DNA of 64,000 nucleotides from Nonomuraea fuscirosea (GTDB taxonomy: Bacteria > Actinomycetota > Actinomycetes > Streptosporangiales > Streptosporangiaceae), in contig NZ_PVNG01000017.1 of assembly GCF_003001935.1 (NCBI RefSeq), positions 62,001 to 126,000 on the forward strand. The letters are read 5' to 3'. The notes beneath the pieces are model-generated. The model was not told the origin of the DNA and did no database searches. It saw nothing but the letters and a program-made list of their open reading frames with translations. The translations under genes and the position numbers were made by a program. Position 1 is the stretch's first letter, and the number at the start of each line of letters is the position of its first letter. Shown here in pieces: positions 1 to 8,097 of this stretch.

Positions 1-222
1 GAGGTCTCCGTGCAGGACGCCGGTGAACCAGTTGAAGTACTGCTCCAGCACCGGCTTGTCCAGGCCGAGCTCGGTGCGGATCCGGGCCACCTCCGCCACG
101 GTGGCGTTCTCACCCGCGATCACCTCGGCCGGATCGCCGGGGATCAGTTGTACCAGCAGGAAGGTGAGTATCGACACAAGCCACAAGACCAGCAGACTGC
201 CGCCGAGCCGGCGAATGATCAT
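1..222 (-). CDS. DppB-type ABC transporter permease, N-terminal part
   Basis: This is the first 74 codons of a peptide/nickel-type ABC permease, cut by the left window edge. It begins MIIRRLGGSLLVLWLVS, has one hydrophobic N-terminal segment (residues about 5-26), then QLIPGDPAEV and a GLDKPVLEQYFNW stretch. These are typical of the DppB/OppB N-terminus, where PGDP follows the first helix. The ATG at 220-222 has GGTGAG seven bases upstream. Family assignment is firm; the substrate cannot be told from this piece. Confidence 0.85.
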   Translation of the reverse strand, partial: MIIRRLGGSLLVLWLVSILTFLLVQLIPGDPAEVIAGENATVAEVARIRTELGLDKPVLEQYFNWFTGVLHGDL

Positions 223-569
223 GCGTGGGCTCACCGTCACCTCCGTCCACCATGGGCGGAACGAAGTTCGCACTACTTCGATCCACAGGACTTTGTCCGA
301 TAATGGGACAAATTGTGCAATAGATGTAAACGCCATGCTGCCCTGCGGGTCAGGTGGCGTCAAGAGGGGGCCGTGGCGTAAATGGCCGGTTTCGGGATCG
401 TTACTCGGCCTCTGCCGCAGGGCGCTGACCACTCGAAACGCCGCCGTGTCAGACGTCGGCGGCGGGTGGGTGTCCTCCCACGTATAGCGGACGACGTCGC
501 GTAGCGCCTCGGGCTGCGGTACAGGAGGCGACCGTACTCTTCGTCCTCAGCCACAGGACGCGCCCTGGC
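223..569. other. Intergenic region with an operator-like palindrome
   Basis: This gap lies upstream of the permease and downstream of the flavin-reductase-like gene, both on the minus strand. No convincing coding sequence was found. Apart from the inverted repeat at 292-312 and an AT-richer stretch around 292-330 that probably holds the permease promoter, I see nothing recognisable. Confidence 0.5.
292..312. promoter_or_regulatory. Perfect inverted repeat upstream of the permease gene
   Basis: TTTGTCC and GGACAAA are separated by 7 bases, giving a perfect 7-bp dyad about 70 bp upstream of the permease start in an AT-richer patch. The layout suits a dimeric repressor site overlapping the promoter. 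The binding protein is unknown. Confidence 0.45.
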
Positions 570-1232
570 TCACTGTTCTGCCGCGGACCTGCGGGGGGTC
601 TCGGTGCGGTAGGAATGGCCGAGCTCCGGGCCGAGCCCGAAGTAGTGGCGGAAGTTGTAGACGAGCGGGCTCCAGGCGGCGGGGTCGACGTGGTCGGTGC
701 CGAGAACGAGCAGCCGGGGATCGGCGTGCACCTTCCGGACGAGGGCCTCGACGATGACGAAGGTGCCGTGGACGTCCGGCCGTACCCGCTCGGCGCGGGC
801 CTCCAGCTGGATGGGGCATTCGGCGACGCGCGGCGGCCGGACCACGTGGGAAGGCTCACCGTCCAGGCCCGCCGCGCCGAACTTGTCCGGCTCGAAGCGG
901 CAGCCCTTCGCCTTGGTGGAGGGCACCGGATTCCGGCCGGTCAGCGGCGCCAGCCGTTCCACGGCCGGCCACAGAGCGGGGCCGGGCAGGTTGATCACCA
1001 GGTCGGGTCGCTCGCCGAGATTGCGCGCGGTCTGCCCCTCGCGGCCCAGGCCGAGGACGACCGTCTGCCCGAGCGCCCAGGCGGAGGACATCGGGGCGAG
1101 GTTGAACGAGCCGTCCTCGTTCTCCGTCGAGAGGAGCACCACCGGCGTCCCGAAGTACAGGATGCTCGGCTCGATCACTACGTGGGCTGCGGCTGCCTGC
1201 GCGGGCAGGGCGTGGAAGGGTGCGGCGTTCAT
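570..1232 (-). CDS. Flavin reductase-like (FMN split-barrel) protein
   Basis: About 220 residues from the ATG at 1232 (MNAAPFHALP). The sequence resembles the flavin-reductase/split-barrel FMN-binding family: an early YFGTPVVLLST strand, then SFNLAPMSSAWALG and the PDLVINLP segment typical of this fold. It ends with a tail containing NFRHYFGLGPELGHSYRTE. Such proteins bind FMN and often act as cytosolic reductases or FMN-dependent oxidases; the substrate is unknown. An upstream in-frame start at 1280 would add 16 residues of unlikely sequence. The gene is divergent from the DUF1707 gene. Confidence 0.7.
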   Translation of the reverse strand: MNAAPFHALPAQAAAAHVVIEPSILYFGTPVVLLSTENEDGSFNLAPMSSAWALGQTVVLGLGREGQTARNLGERPDLVINLPGPALWPAVERLAPLTGRNPVPSTKAKGCRFEPDKFGAAGLDGEPSHVVRPPRVAECPIQLEARAERVRPDVHGTFVIVEALVRKVHADPRLLVLGTDHVDPAAWSPLVYNFRHYFGLGPELGHSYRTETPRRSAAEQ

Positions 1233-1329
1233 GCAGCGCAGCCTAAGATCGTGATATTTCGCCATCAGCCGAAGTGTCACGGGTCACTGGCGTCTTCACC
1301 GCTTCACCGCGATGGGCGGCACCTGTCCC

Positions 1330-1344
1330 TATTATTGGGATATG
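1330..1344 (+). promoter_or_regulatory. -10 element for a leaderless transcript
   Basis: TATTAT occupies 1330-1335 and the ATG of the next gene begins at 1342, six bases past the hexamer. Transcription would start at or next to the initiation codon. No Shine-Dalgarno sequence precedes the ATG. Leaderless mRNAs are common in actinobacteria. Confidence 0.5.
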
Positions 1345-1935
1345 ACTGCTGGCCCTCCTCAACCTGTCGGCCGTGACGAGTGGCGCGTCTCCCATGACGA
1401 GCGGGAAGCGGTGGTGGAACGGCTGAACACGGCGGCGGTCGAGGGCCGCATCGACCTCGACGAGCTGGACGCGCGGCTCGACCTGGCGCTGAACGCCAAG
1501 ACGTACGCCGACCTGGCCCGGCTCACCGCCGATCTGCCGCCGGACGTCCCGGTGAACCAGGAGCCGCTGGTCCTCAAGGGCGGCATGCACGGCGTGACCC
1601 GCTCCGGGCGCTGGGAGGTGCCCGGGCACATCATCATCCACGGCGGGATGGGCGCCGCCAAGCTCGACTTCACCCAGGTCGAATGCCGGCTGCCCGAGAT
1701 CAGGATCGAGGCGGAAGGCCAGATGGGCGGCATTACCATCATCATCCCTGACGGCTGGGCCGCGGACACCTCCCGGATGGACGGGGGCCTCGGTGGGTTC
1801 AAGGACAAGACGACATCGCAGCGCCTCCCCAGGACACCACTGATCCGCCTCTCGGGCACCGGCGGTGCCGGAGGAGTGGTCATCCGGCACCGCAACGCCT
1901 GGGAACGCCGCAAGCAGCGCCGCCTTGATGGGTGA
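1342..1935 (+). CDS. DUF1707 domain protein
   Basis: About 197 residues. The N-terminal 60 carry the DUF1707 signature: RVSHDEREAVVERLNTAA, then EGRIDLDELDARLDLALNAKT and DLARLTADLP. The rest is a beta-rich region (HIIIHGGMGAAKLDF, GQMGGITIIIPDGW) like the cell-wall-active antibiotic-response (LiaF-like) tail often fused to DUF1707. No transmembrane segment is evident. The family's function is poorly defined; a role in envelope stress is suggested by similarity only. The ATG at 1342 was preferred over 1312 because of the promoter position. Confidence 0.8.
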   Translation: MTAGPPQPVGRDEWRVSHDEREAVVERLNTAAVEGRIDLDELDARLDLALNAKTYADLARLTADLPPDVPVNQEPLVLKGGMHGVTRSGRWEVPGHIIIHGGMGAAKLDFTQVECRLPEIRIEAEGQMGGITIIIPDGWAADTSRMDGGLGGFKDKTTSQRLPRTPLIRLSGTGGAGGVVIRHRNAWERRKQRRLDG

Positions 1936-2029
1936 CGGCGTGTTCGGCGCCATCTCGCGTGGTGGGTGCGCCGTGGCCGTCATCGCCTTGTAAGAAGTGA
2001 CGCGGCGATGCGCTTCTAGGGTGACCGGC

Positions 2030-2635
2030 ATGAGCAACAGGCGAACGACGGCCGCCGCGATGGCGATGCTCGCCCTGCTGGCCGCCGCCTGCGGCACCGC
2101 GGCGCGCGACGAACCAGGACCCGCGGCCGGGGACACCTCGGCGTCGGCGGCGTCCCCGCCGGTCTCCCCGCCGGTCTCCCCGCCGGTCTCCCCGCGGGGT
2201 CCGGAACGGTCGGCGGGCGAGGCTCCGGTGCCCGCCGCACTGCGGTTCACCGCCCAGACGCTGGACGGCAAGGCCTTTCAGGGGCAGAGCCTGGCGGGCA
2301 GGCCTGTCGTCTTCTGGTTCTGGGCGCCGTGGTGTCCCAAGTGCCTGTCGGACGCGCCCGCCGTCAAGGCGGCGGCCGCCCGGCAGGGCGATGTCGCGTT
2401 CGTCGGAGTCGCCGGACTGGACACCCAGGCGGCGATGCGGGCGTTCGTCAAGCGCACCGGGACCGGCGATCTCGTGCACCTGGCCGACGCCAAAGGCGCG
2501 GTATGGACGAAGCTCGGCGTCAGCGAGCAGTCCACCTTCGTGTTCATGAAACCGGACGGCTCGGCGGAGAAGGTATCCGGTCCACTCGGCCGGGACAAGC
2601 TGGAGGAGCACCTGCGCGCTCTGGTCGCCCGGTAG
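2030..2635 (+). CDS. TlpA/ResA-like thioredoxin-fold lipoprotein
   Basis: About 201 residues starting MSNRRTTAAAMAMLALLAAAC. The LAAAC lipobox indicates lipid anchoring on the outer face of the membrane. A Pro/Ser-rich linker follows, then a thioredoxin-like domain (residues about 70-200) with active site WFWAPWCPKC, so a CPKC redox pair. This fits a TlpA/DsbE-type thiol reductant or oxidant for extracytoplasmic proteins. The linker holds three tandem 12-bp copies (2154-2189) encoding a repeated PPVS. The stop is 8 bp before the ccdA-like gene, its expected electron donor. Confidence 0.88.
   Translation: MSNRRTTAAAMAMLALLAAACGTAARDEPGPAAGDTSASAASPPVSPPVSPPVSPRGPERSAGEAPVPAALRFTAQTLDGKAFQGQSLAGRPVVFWFWAPWCPKCLSDAPAVKAAAARQGDVAFVGVAGLDTQAAMRAFVKRTGTGDLVHLADAKGAVWTKLGVSEQSTFVFMKPDGSAEKVSGPLGRDKLEEHLRALVAR
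2154..2189 (+). repeat. Three tandem 12-bp repeats encoding a PPVS linker
   Basis: The unit CCCCGCCGGTCT is repeated three times without interruption inside the lipoprotein gene and encodes the Pro/Ser spacer between lipid anchor and thioredoxin domain. Such in-frame repeats can change copy number by slippage, which would only alter linker length. Confidence 0.8.
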
Positions 2636-2643
2636 CCGAATCG

Positions 2644-3504
2644 ATGTCCTCCTTCGGTACCGGTGTGTCGGAAGCGCCGCTGGCCCTGGCGCTCACCGCC
2701 GGGATGGTGGCCGCGTTCAATCCGTGCGGCTTCGCCATGCTGCCGGCCTATCTCACCCTGCTGATCAACGACCGGGGAGCCGGCCCCGTTCGCCGGGCAC
2801 TGGTCCTGGCGGCGGCGATGACCGCCGGATTCGTCACCGTCTTCGGTCTGTTCGGGCTGGTCGTGACCGTGCTGGCCGTGTCGGTGGGCGGCCACCTGCC
2901 GTGGGCGACCCTGGTCATCGGGGCGGTTCTGGTGGGGCTGGGTCTGTGGTTGCTGTCCGGCCGCGAGCTCGTGCTGCGCTTGCCGGGTCTGGCCACCGGC
3001 CGTCCCACGACCTCACCGCTGTCGCTGTACGGCTATGGCCTGTCGTACGCGGTGGCCTCCTTGTCGTGCACGGCGGGGCCGTTCCTGGCGGTCACCTCCG
3101 CCGCGCTGTCCGGCGGCGGAGTGAGCGGTGGGGTGGCGGCCTTCACCGCCTACGCGCTGGGCATGGGCTTGATCGTCGCCGTTCTGTCGCTGGCGGTGGC
3201 GCTCGCCCGCGCCGCCGTGGTGGCCCGGTTGCGGCGGCTGCTGCCGTATGTGTCCAGGGCCAGCGGCGGCCTGCTCACCCTCGCGGGCCTGTACGTCCTG
3301 TACTACGGCTGGTACGAGCTGCGCGTCTTCGCGGGCCAGGAGGCGGACGATCCGATCGTGGGCGCGGTGACCGCCGTGCAGTCGACCGTCGCCGGCTGGG
3401 TGGCCGGGCTCGGCCCGGGATGGCTCACGCTCGTGCTTCTCCTCTTGCTCGCCCTGGTGACGCTGGTCGTACGCACGGCACGTCGCCGCGATCGTGCCCG
3501 CTGA
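2644..3504 (+). CDS. ccdA: CcdA/DsbD-type transmembrane electron transporter
   Basis: About 286 residues with six or seven hydrophobic segments. The first helix carries FNPCGFAMLPAYL and a later one LSCTAGPFLAV, the two conserved cysteines of the CcdA/DsbD membrane domain that carry reducing power from cytosolic thioredoxin outward. The preceding CPKC lipoprotein is the likely partner, so the pair forms a thiol-redox operon (cytochrome c maturation or disulfide reduction). The ATG at 2644 was chosen because helix 1 follows directly. Confidence 0.9.
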   Translation: MSSFGTGVSEAPLALALTAGMVAAFNPCGFAMLPAYLTLLINDRGAGPVRRALVLAAAMTAGFVTVFGLFGLVVTVLAVSVGGHLPWATLVIGAVLVGLGLWLLSGRELVLRLPGLATGRPTTSPLSLYGYGLSYAVASLSCTAGPFLAVTSAALSGGGVSGGVAAFTAYALGMGLIVAVLSLAVALARAAVVARLRRLLPYVSRASGGLLTLAGLYVLYYGWYELRVFAGQEADDPIVGAVTAVQSTVAGWVAGLGPGWLTLVLLLLLALVTLVVRTARRRDRAR

Positions 3505-3621
3505 CAGCCTGTCGCCGCCGGCAGCAGTGCGGTCGCCGGTGCCCAGGCTCATGACGGCGCCCCACGTGGCGACGCCGAGCGTGGCGCCGACCTGTCGGAC
3601 GGCGATCGCCGCGTCCACCAT
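3505..3621 (-). pseudogene. Possible remnant of an MFS drug transporter
   Basis: The minus-strand reading contains AIAVRQVGATLGVATWGAVMS, which resembles the RQVGGALGVA..GA segment in late helices of DHA2-type multidrug transporters. Nothing recognisable flanks it on either side in this frame. If real, it is a short fossil. The match is by eye and weak. Confidence 0.25.
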
Positions 3622-3731
3622 CTCGGGCGTTCAACGACCTCGCCGCGCACGACGGCTGGCGCCCTGGACGGCCGCCCGGCCCCGGGTCGGCGATGAGCGA
3701 CAAGGCCGGCGGGCGCCGGGGTTGGGCGTGG

Positions 3732-4112
3732 TCAGCCCCCTCCGCCGGCGATGTAGGCGGCGGGGTCGTACTGGAGGCGAAGCCGCTGGATCTTGCCGTC
3801 GGCGAAGGTGAAGAATTCGGCGAACCTGACGATGCCCTTGGGCAGGTGGGCGTCGTAGAGAACGGCGCTGCCTCCCGGCCCGTGGACCTCCTGGATCATC
3901 TCGATCTCGCCGACGTTGGCGATGAATCCTTTGACGCCCTGCAGGAAGCGGGCCGCCCCGGTGACGTGTCCGGCGAGGGGGCCCTCGAACGCGAGGTCGT
4001 CGGCCAGCAGGGGCGCGAGTTCCCGGCCCTCGTCGTAGTTCTCGATCCCGCCCGTAAGGACCTGGTAGTAGGCCTTGAGCAGGGGAGGGGCGGTGCCGGT
4101 GATGACGGTCAT
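3732..4112 (-). CDS. SnoaL-like (NTF2 fold) protein
   Basis: 126 residues from the ATG at 4112, with a GGAGACC ribosome site. The sequence (LLKAYYQVLTGGIENYDEGRELAPLL, then ADDLAFEGPLAGHVTGAARF) is typical of the SnoaL/NTF2-like fold, used as small cytosolic cyclases, isomerases or hydrolases. No catalytic assignment is possible. It is divergent from the HxlR regulator, with a tandem repeat operator between, so it is the regulator's probable target. Confidence 0.8.
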   Translation of the reverse strand: MTVITGTAPPLLKAYYQVLTGGIENYDEGRELAPLLADDLAFEGPLAGHVTGAARFLQGVKGFIANVGEIEMIQEVHGPGGSAVLYDAHLPKGIVRFAEFFTFADGKIQRLRLQYDPAAYIAGGGG

Positions 4113-4138
4113 GCGGTCTCCCTCGATCGTCGCTTGGT

Positions 4139-4179
4139 GGTTGAGAAAATAAACCATGAAGTTGAGAAGGGCAACCATG
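4139..4179. promoter_or_regulatory. Tandem operator of the HxlR divergon
   Basis: Two 20-bp direct repeats start at 4139 and 4160, exactly 21 bp apart, or two helical turns. Both end in AACCATG and begin with GTTGAGAA. Each is also a dyad (GGTT...AACC and GTTG...CAAC). They lie between the divergent SnoaL-like and HxlR genes, where an HxlR dimer pair would be expected. Confidence 0.55.
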
Positions 4180-4197
4180 GCGGGATAGAGTGGGGCA

Positions 4198-4848
4198 ATG
4201 CGCTCGTACAACCAGTACTGCTCGATGGCCCGTGCGCTGGACCTGGTTGGCGACCGCTGGACGCTGCTCATCGTCCGCGAACTGCTCACCCAAGGGCCCT
4301 GCCGGTTCTCCGACCTGCGACGCGGCCTGCCCGGCATCGCCAGCAACCTCCTCGCCGATCGCCTGCGTGAGATGGAGTCGGCCGGGCTGATCGCTCGCCA
4401 CGATGAGCCGCCACCGGTCGCCGCTTCGCTGATCGGGCTCACCAGTCGCGGCCAGGACCTGGACGGCGTCGTGCGCGAACTGACGCGCTGGGGCGCACCC
4501 CTGATGCTCGCCCCGCCGGCCGGCGACGCATTCAGGGTGCACTGGTTCACGCTGCCGCTGCGCCACCTGTGCCGCGACGGCTCACCCGAGGACCCGGCCG
4601 TCACCGTACGCCTGGGCGACCTGCACGACGGCTGCGACATCACCGCCGACCACGGCCGCATCGACGTACGTCCCTGCTCGACCGAGCGCCGACCCGACGC
4701 CACGATCACCGCGCCACCGCAGGTACTCGTCGCGCTCTTCACCGGACTGATGACCCCTGCGACGGCCAAGACCGAAGGGCTGATCGTCGAGGGCTCCGCG
4801 GCGGCACTCGACCGCCTTCTCCCGAACAGAGGCCCCGCCGATGGCTGA
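4198..4848 (+). CDS. HxlR-family transcriptional regulator with C-terminal SCP2-like domain
   Basis: 216 residues. The N-terminal 100 form an HxlR winged helix (SMARALDLVGDRWTLLIVRELL, then SDLRRGLPGIASNLLADRLREME) with the usual early cysteine (QYCSMA). The C-terminal half (residues about 110-216) looks like the SCP2/sterol-carrier-like extension found in longer HxlR regulators and may hold a ligand site. HxlR proteins sense redox change or aromatic ligands. It is divergent from the SnoaL-like gene across a tandem operator. Confidence 0.88.
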   Translation: MRSYNQYCSMARALDLVGDRWTLLIVRELLTQGPCRFSDLRRGLPGIASNLLADRLREMESAGLIARHDEPPPVAASLIGLTSRGQDLDGVVRELTRWGAPLMLAPPAGDAFRVHWFTLPLRHLCRDGSPEDPAVTVRLGDLHDGCDITADHGRIDVRPCSTERRPDATITAPPQVLVALFTGLMTPATAKTEGLIVEGSAAALDRLLPNRGPADG

Positions 4849-5125
4849 CGGTCGAGGCACGTCACACCTGCTCGAGGAGATCGACGCGGGAACCGCCGCC
4901 CCTGTGACCTTAGGAACGCGGACCATGCGGGAATGGGTCGCCTTCCCGGCCCGGCAGAGCGACACGGCGACTCTCGCGCTGTGGCGAGACGTGGCGCACG
5001 ACGCCCACCACTACGTGGATTTCCTGCGACGACCTCGCGGGCTGCGTAGCGGAAAACGCCCATGTGCTGACTGGCGGTCTGACCGCGCGGCCGGTCACCT
5101 GGTGACCGCTATGAGCGCTGGCTGA
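4841..5125 (+). CDS. Hypothetical protein, doubtful
   Basis: An open frame of 94 codons whose ATG overlaps the HxlR stop by 8 bp. It contains TREWVAF-like text (GTRTMREWVAFPARQSD) and DVAHDAHHYVDFLRR, not placed in any family. The C-terminus becomes Arg-rich and low quality. It may be a small co-transcribed gene or the tail of a decayed one. Confidence 0.3.
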   Translation: MADGRGTSHLLEEIDAGTAAPVTLGTRTMREWVAFPARQSDTATLALWRDVAHDAHHYVDFLRRPRGLRSGKRPCADWRSDRAAGHLVTAMSAG

Positions 5126-5142
5126 AGCGATGAGGGGGCACC

Positions 5143-6357
5143 TCAGTGCCAGGCCAGACGTTGCTCCAGCAGTGCTTGCTGAGCCGGGTTGGCGGTCAGC
5201 TCCAGGGCCCGCTCATCGGCGGTTCGCGCCTGTTCACGGCGGCCCAGATCACGCAGCAGCTCGGCGCGGGTGGCGTGGAAGAGCGGGTAGCGCTCCAGCA
5301 CGGCGCCCAGGTCTTCAAGCTCGGTCAGGGCCTGCGCGGGGCCGTGGACGTGCCGCACGGCGATGGCCCGGTGCAGCCGCGTGACCGGTGAGGGCGCCAG
5401 GTGCAGCAGCATGTCGTACAGCACCAGAATCTGCGCCCAGTCGGTGGCGGCGAAGGTCTCGGCCTCGGCGTGGCAGGCCACGATCGCCGCCTGCAGCTGG
5501 TAGGGCCCCGGCCGCCGGTGGGCGCGGGCCGCGCGCGTCAGCAGGGCGGTGGCCTGCTCGATGGCCTGGCGATCCCACAGCGAGCGGTCCTGGTCGGCCA
5601 GCAGAACCAGACGGCCCTGGCCGTCGAAGCGGGCCGCGCCGCGGGCCCGGTGCAGCCGGATCAGCGCCAGCAGCCCAGCCGCCTCGGGCTGCTTCGGCAG
5701 CAGGTTCGCCAGCAGCGTGGCCAGCCACTCGGCGTCCTCGACCAGGTCACGCGCTTGTGCCCGCTCCGCCGTACTGGACAGGTAGCCCTCGTTGAACAGC
5801 AGGTAGATGACCGCCAGCACCTCCTCCACGCGCTGCGGCAACTCCTCCGCAGCGGGAATGCGGTACGGGATCCCGGCCTCGCCGATCTTGCGTTTGGCGC
5901 GGGTGATGCGCTGCGCCACCGTGGACTCCGGTACCAGGAAGGCGGCGGCGATCTGCGCGGCCGACAGCCCGCACACAACCCGCAGGGTGAGCGCGATCTG
6001 CGCGGTCCGCGACAGCGCCGGGTGGCAGCAGGTGAAGATCAGCCGCAGCCGGTCATCACGCGGCGCGGGAGCAGGCGAGGTGAGCCGGGCGAGCTTGGCC
6101 CTGTAGTTCGACTCCCGGCGCAGCACGTCCAGCCCGTGCCGCCGGGCCACGGTGAACAACCATGCCTCCGGCCGCTCGGGGATCCCTTCGGCCGGCCAGC
6201 GCCGCAGCGCGACCTCCACGGCGTCCTGCACCAGGTCCTCGGCGGCGGCGAAGTCGCCCAGCAGCGACACCAGGGACGCGGCCAGCCGGCCCGCGTGCTC
6301 ACGCACCACGCGGGCCAGCACCTCCTGGCTCACCTGCCCGTGCACCGGCTCGTTCAT
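5143..6357 (-). CDS. ECF42-type RNA polymerase sigma factor
   Basis: 404 residues. Region 2 (residues about 12-80) includes DFAAAEDLVQDAVEVALRRWP and PEAWLFTVARRHGLD. Region 4 (about 110-170) includes LTLRVVCGLSAAQIAAAFLVPE and STVAQRITRAKRKI. A long C-terminal TPR-like extension of over 200 residues follows. This layout, and overlap with a DGPF-domain gene, define the ECF42 group, which lacks a classical anti-sigma factor. Its ATG overlaps the DGPF gene stop (ATGA). It probably directs its own operon. Confidence 0.93.
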   Translation of the reverse strand: MNEPVHGQVSQEVLARVVREHAGRLAASLVSLLGDFAAAEDLVQDAVEVALRRWPAEGIPERPEAWLFTVARRHGLDVLRRESNYRAKLARLTSPAPAPRDDRLRLIFTCCHPALSRTAQIALTLRVVCGLSAAQIAAAFLVPESTVAQRITRAKRKIGEAGIPYRIPAAEELPQRVEEVLAVIYLLFNEGYLSSTAERAQARDLVEDAEWLATLLANLLPKQPEAAGLLALIRLHRARGAARFDGQGRLVLLADQDRSLWDRQAIEQATALLTRAARAHRRPGPYQLQAAIVACHAEAETFAATDWAQILVLYDMLLHLAPSPVTRLHRAIAVRHVHGPAQALTELEDLGAVLERYPLFHATRAELLRDLGRREQARTADERALELTANPAQQALLEQRLAWH

Positions 6358-6692
6358 GAGGCCGGGCGGATCTCCACGATCGGGCAGGCCGGCCAGGAGC
6401 GAGCGATCTTCAGCGCCTCGTCCAGGTCGGCCACCTCCACCTCGGCGAACCCGCTGACAACCTCCTTACCCTCCACGAACGGCCCATCAGTGATGACGGG
6501 CTCGCCCTGGCCCAGGCGCACTGTGGTGGCGGTGTGCACGGGCGCCAGATGCGTATGGTGCGTGATCTTGCCCGCGTGGTCGGCGAACCACTGCGCGACG
6601 GCCGCGTAGGCGGCCTGCTGCTCCAGCTCGTCCATCGCCTCCAGCTGCGCGGCGAACTGTTCGGTCTCGATGAACATCAGCACGTACTTCAC
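6354..6692 (-). CDS. DGPF/YCII-like domain protein linked to ECF42
   Basis: 112 residues from a GTG start (VKYVLMFIETEQF). It contains ITDGPFVEGKEVVSGFAEVEV, the DGPF signature. DGPF proteins are nearly always encoded next to ECF42 sigma factors and are candidates for their signalling partner. It sits between the VOC gene and the sigma factor, overlapping the latter by 4 bp. Confidence 0.92.
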   Translation of the reverse strand: MKYVLMFIETEQFAAQLEAMDELEQQAAYAAVAQWFADHAGKITHHTHLAPVHTATTVRLGQGEPVITDGPFVEGKEVVSGFAEVEVADLDEALKIARSWPACPIVEIRPAS

Positions 6693-6714
6693 GGTCGCTG
6701 CCTGCCTTTCCGTC

Positions 6715-7113
6715 TCAGCTCGCCGGGAGGGTGGCGTACAGATCGACGCCGTTGCCGTCCGGGTCGGCCACCGTGGCGTACCGCATGCCCCAGAACGCGT
6801 CGAACGGCTCGGCGATCCCGCGGTAGCCCGCCGCGACGAGCTCGGCGTAGGTGGCCTCCACCCCGGCCGGGGTGTCGAACTCGAAGCACAGCAGGGTACG
6901 CGGCCCGCCGGTCGGCGCGCTCCACCCGGGCAGGAACGGCGTGCGGAAGCCCTCGGTGTCCAGCATGACGTGCAGCCCGTTCGGCAGATCACAGCCGGCG
7001 TGCTCGGGCGAGTGCTCGTCGAGCTTGAACTCCATGCCCAGGCGGGCGTAGAAGGCGATCGAGGCGTCCAGGTCGGACACCACGATGTCGATGGTGTTCA
7101 GGGTGGGATGCAT
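6715..7113 (-). CDS. VOC (glyoxalase-like) family protein
   Basis: 132 residues with the vicinal-oxygen-chelate pattern: IDIVVSDLDASIAFYARLGMEF at the N-terminus, and FWGMRYATVADPDGNGVDLYA at the C-terminus, carrying the usual metal-side PDGN segment. These small metal-dependent proteins act in detoxification or ring cleavage, or bind drugs as resistance proteins. As first gene of the ECF42 operon it is a probable member of that regulon. Confidence 0.88.
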   Translation of the reverse strand: MHPTLNTIDIVVSDLDASIAFYARLGMEFKLDEHSPEHAGCDLPNGLHVMLDTEGFRTPFLPGWSAPTGGPRTLLCFEFDTPAGVEATYAELVAAGYRGIAEPFDAFWGMRYATVADPDGNGVDLYATLPAS

Positions 7114-7467
7114 GAGGCGTTCCTTCGGGCTCGGTCGTTGAGGTGAGAGCCAGGCGGTCCCGCGAGATTCCCCCGTTCGGGCTCACCTCGCCTGACCACG
7201 AGCCGCCACTGCGACATGCCCGCTGACGGCTCGGCCCTCACATAACAGACGATCGGCGGAAGCCCGGATACGACACCGGCACAGAATTCCTCGCCCCGGA
7301 CCCCGGGTGATCACCCCGCGCACCGGCTAGATCGCTGATGTGAGAGGTGGGCCTGGTACGGCACCGTCACCTGCAGGATCCGCTGCCGAGAACGACCTTC
7401 TCCAGTGACGCGAGAAGGCGCCATGGCGGCCGCTTCCCGAGCTCGCCGCGAGCGGTCGCGCACGCCG
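7114..7467. other. Intergenic region, probable ECF42 operon promoter
   Basis: This gap separates the VOC gene from the upstream TetR gene, both on the minus strand. It should hold the promoter of the VOC-DGPF-sigma operon, but I could not pick confident -35/-10 elements. No coding sequence or strong hairpin was seen. Confidence 0.4.
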
Positions 7468-8097
7468 TTACGGTGAGGGCCGGTAGAGCCCCGCCTGCCG
7501 GTAGACGGCCTTGAGGAAGTCGAGCATGCCGGCGGCGTCCGGCGGGTCGGGCTGGAGAACGCGCCAGGTCACCGCGCCGGCCATCATGTCGATCAGCACG
7601 TCGAGGTCGGCGTCGGCGGCCACGGTGCCGTCCTGCTGGGCGCGTCGCAGCATGGCGGCGGCCAGCTCGCGGCGCGGCAGGACGTGGTGCTTCCAGTAGA
7701 CGGCCATCAGCTCGGGGTGGCTGACGGCCGAGCCCATCATCCGGGCGGTCAGCGCGCGGAACGCCGGGCTCGCGGTCATCTCCGCCGCCGCCTCGATGAC
7801 GCCTTCGATGATCTGCTGCGGGTCGAGTGCCTGGATGTCGTCGGGGGAGGGGACCAGGTCGGCGCTGACCGTCTGCTCGACCGCCTGAGCGATCAGCTCC
7901 TCCTTGGTGCTCCAGCGGCGGTAGACGGTGAGCTTGCCGACGCCGGCCCGTTTGGCGATCTGCTCCATGCTGGTGCCTTCGACGCCGCGTTCGATGAACA
8001 GGTCGAGGGCGGCGCGCAGGATTGCGACGTCGGTCTCGGGGTCGCGGGGGCGTCCGCGTCCTCGGCGGTCCGTCAAGCGAGTGCTCCGTCCAGCCAA
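7468..8097 (-). CDS. TetR-family transcriptional regulator
   Basis: 209 residues. The N-terminal HTH is ILRAALDLFIERGVEGTSME followed by QIAKRAGVGKLTVYRRWSTKEELI. The C-terminal region resembles TetR_C-type ligand domains. Its start lies inside the last 25 bp of the upstream FAD monooxygenase gene, so the two are translationally coupled. The palindrome in front of the monooxygenase (9538-9558) is its likely operator, giving a drug-responsive autoregulated unit. Confidence 0.9.
   Translation of the reverse strand: MAGRSTRLTDRRGRGRPRDPETDVAILRAALDLFIERGVEGTSMEQIAKRAGVGKLTVYRRWSTKEELIAQAVEQTVSADLVPSPDDIQALDPQQIIEGVIEAAAEMTASPAFRALTARMMGSAVSHPELMAVYWKHHVLPRRELAAAMLRRAQQDGTVAADADLDVLIDMMAGAVTWRVLQPDPPDAAGMLDFLKAVYRQAGLYRPSP

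Noticed and set aside
615..1376. Plus-strand 253-codon frame opposite the flavin-reductase-like gene
   Set aside because: No domain, and typical antisense composition; the minus-strand gene has family motifs and a sensible start.
2154..2189. Tandem repeats as a CRISPR-like or VNTR regulatory array
   Set aside because: They are three uninterrupted 12-bp units inside a coding frame with no spacers, simply a PPVS protein linker.
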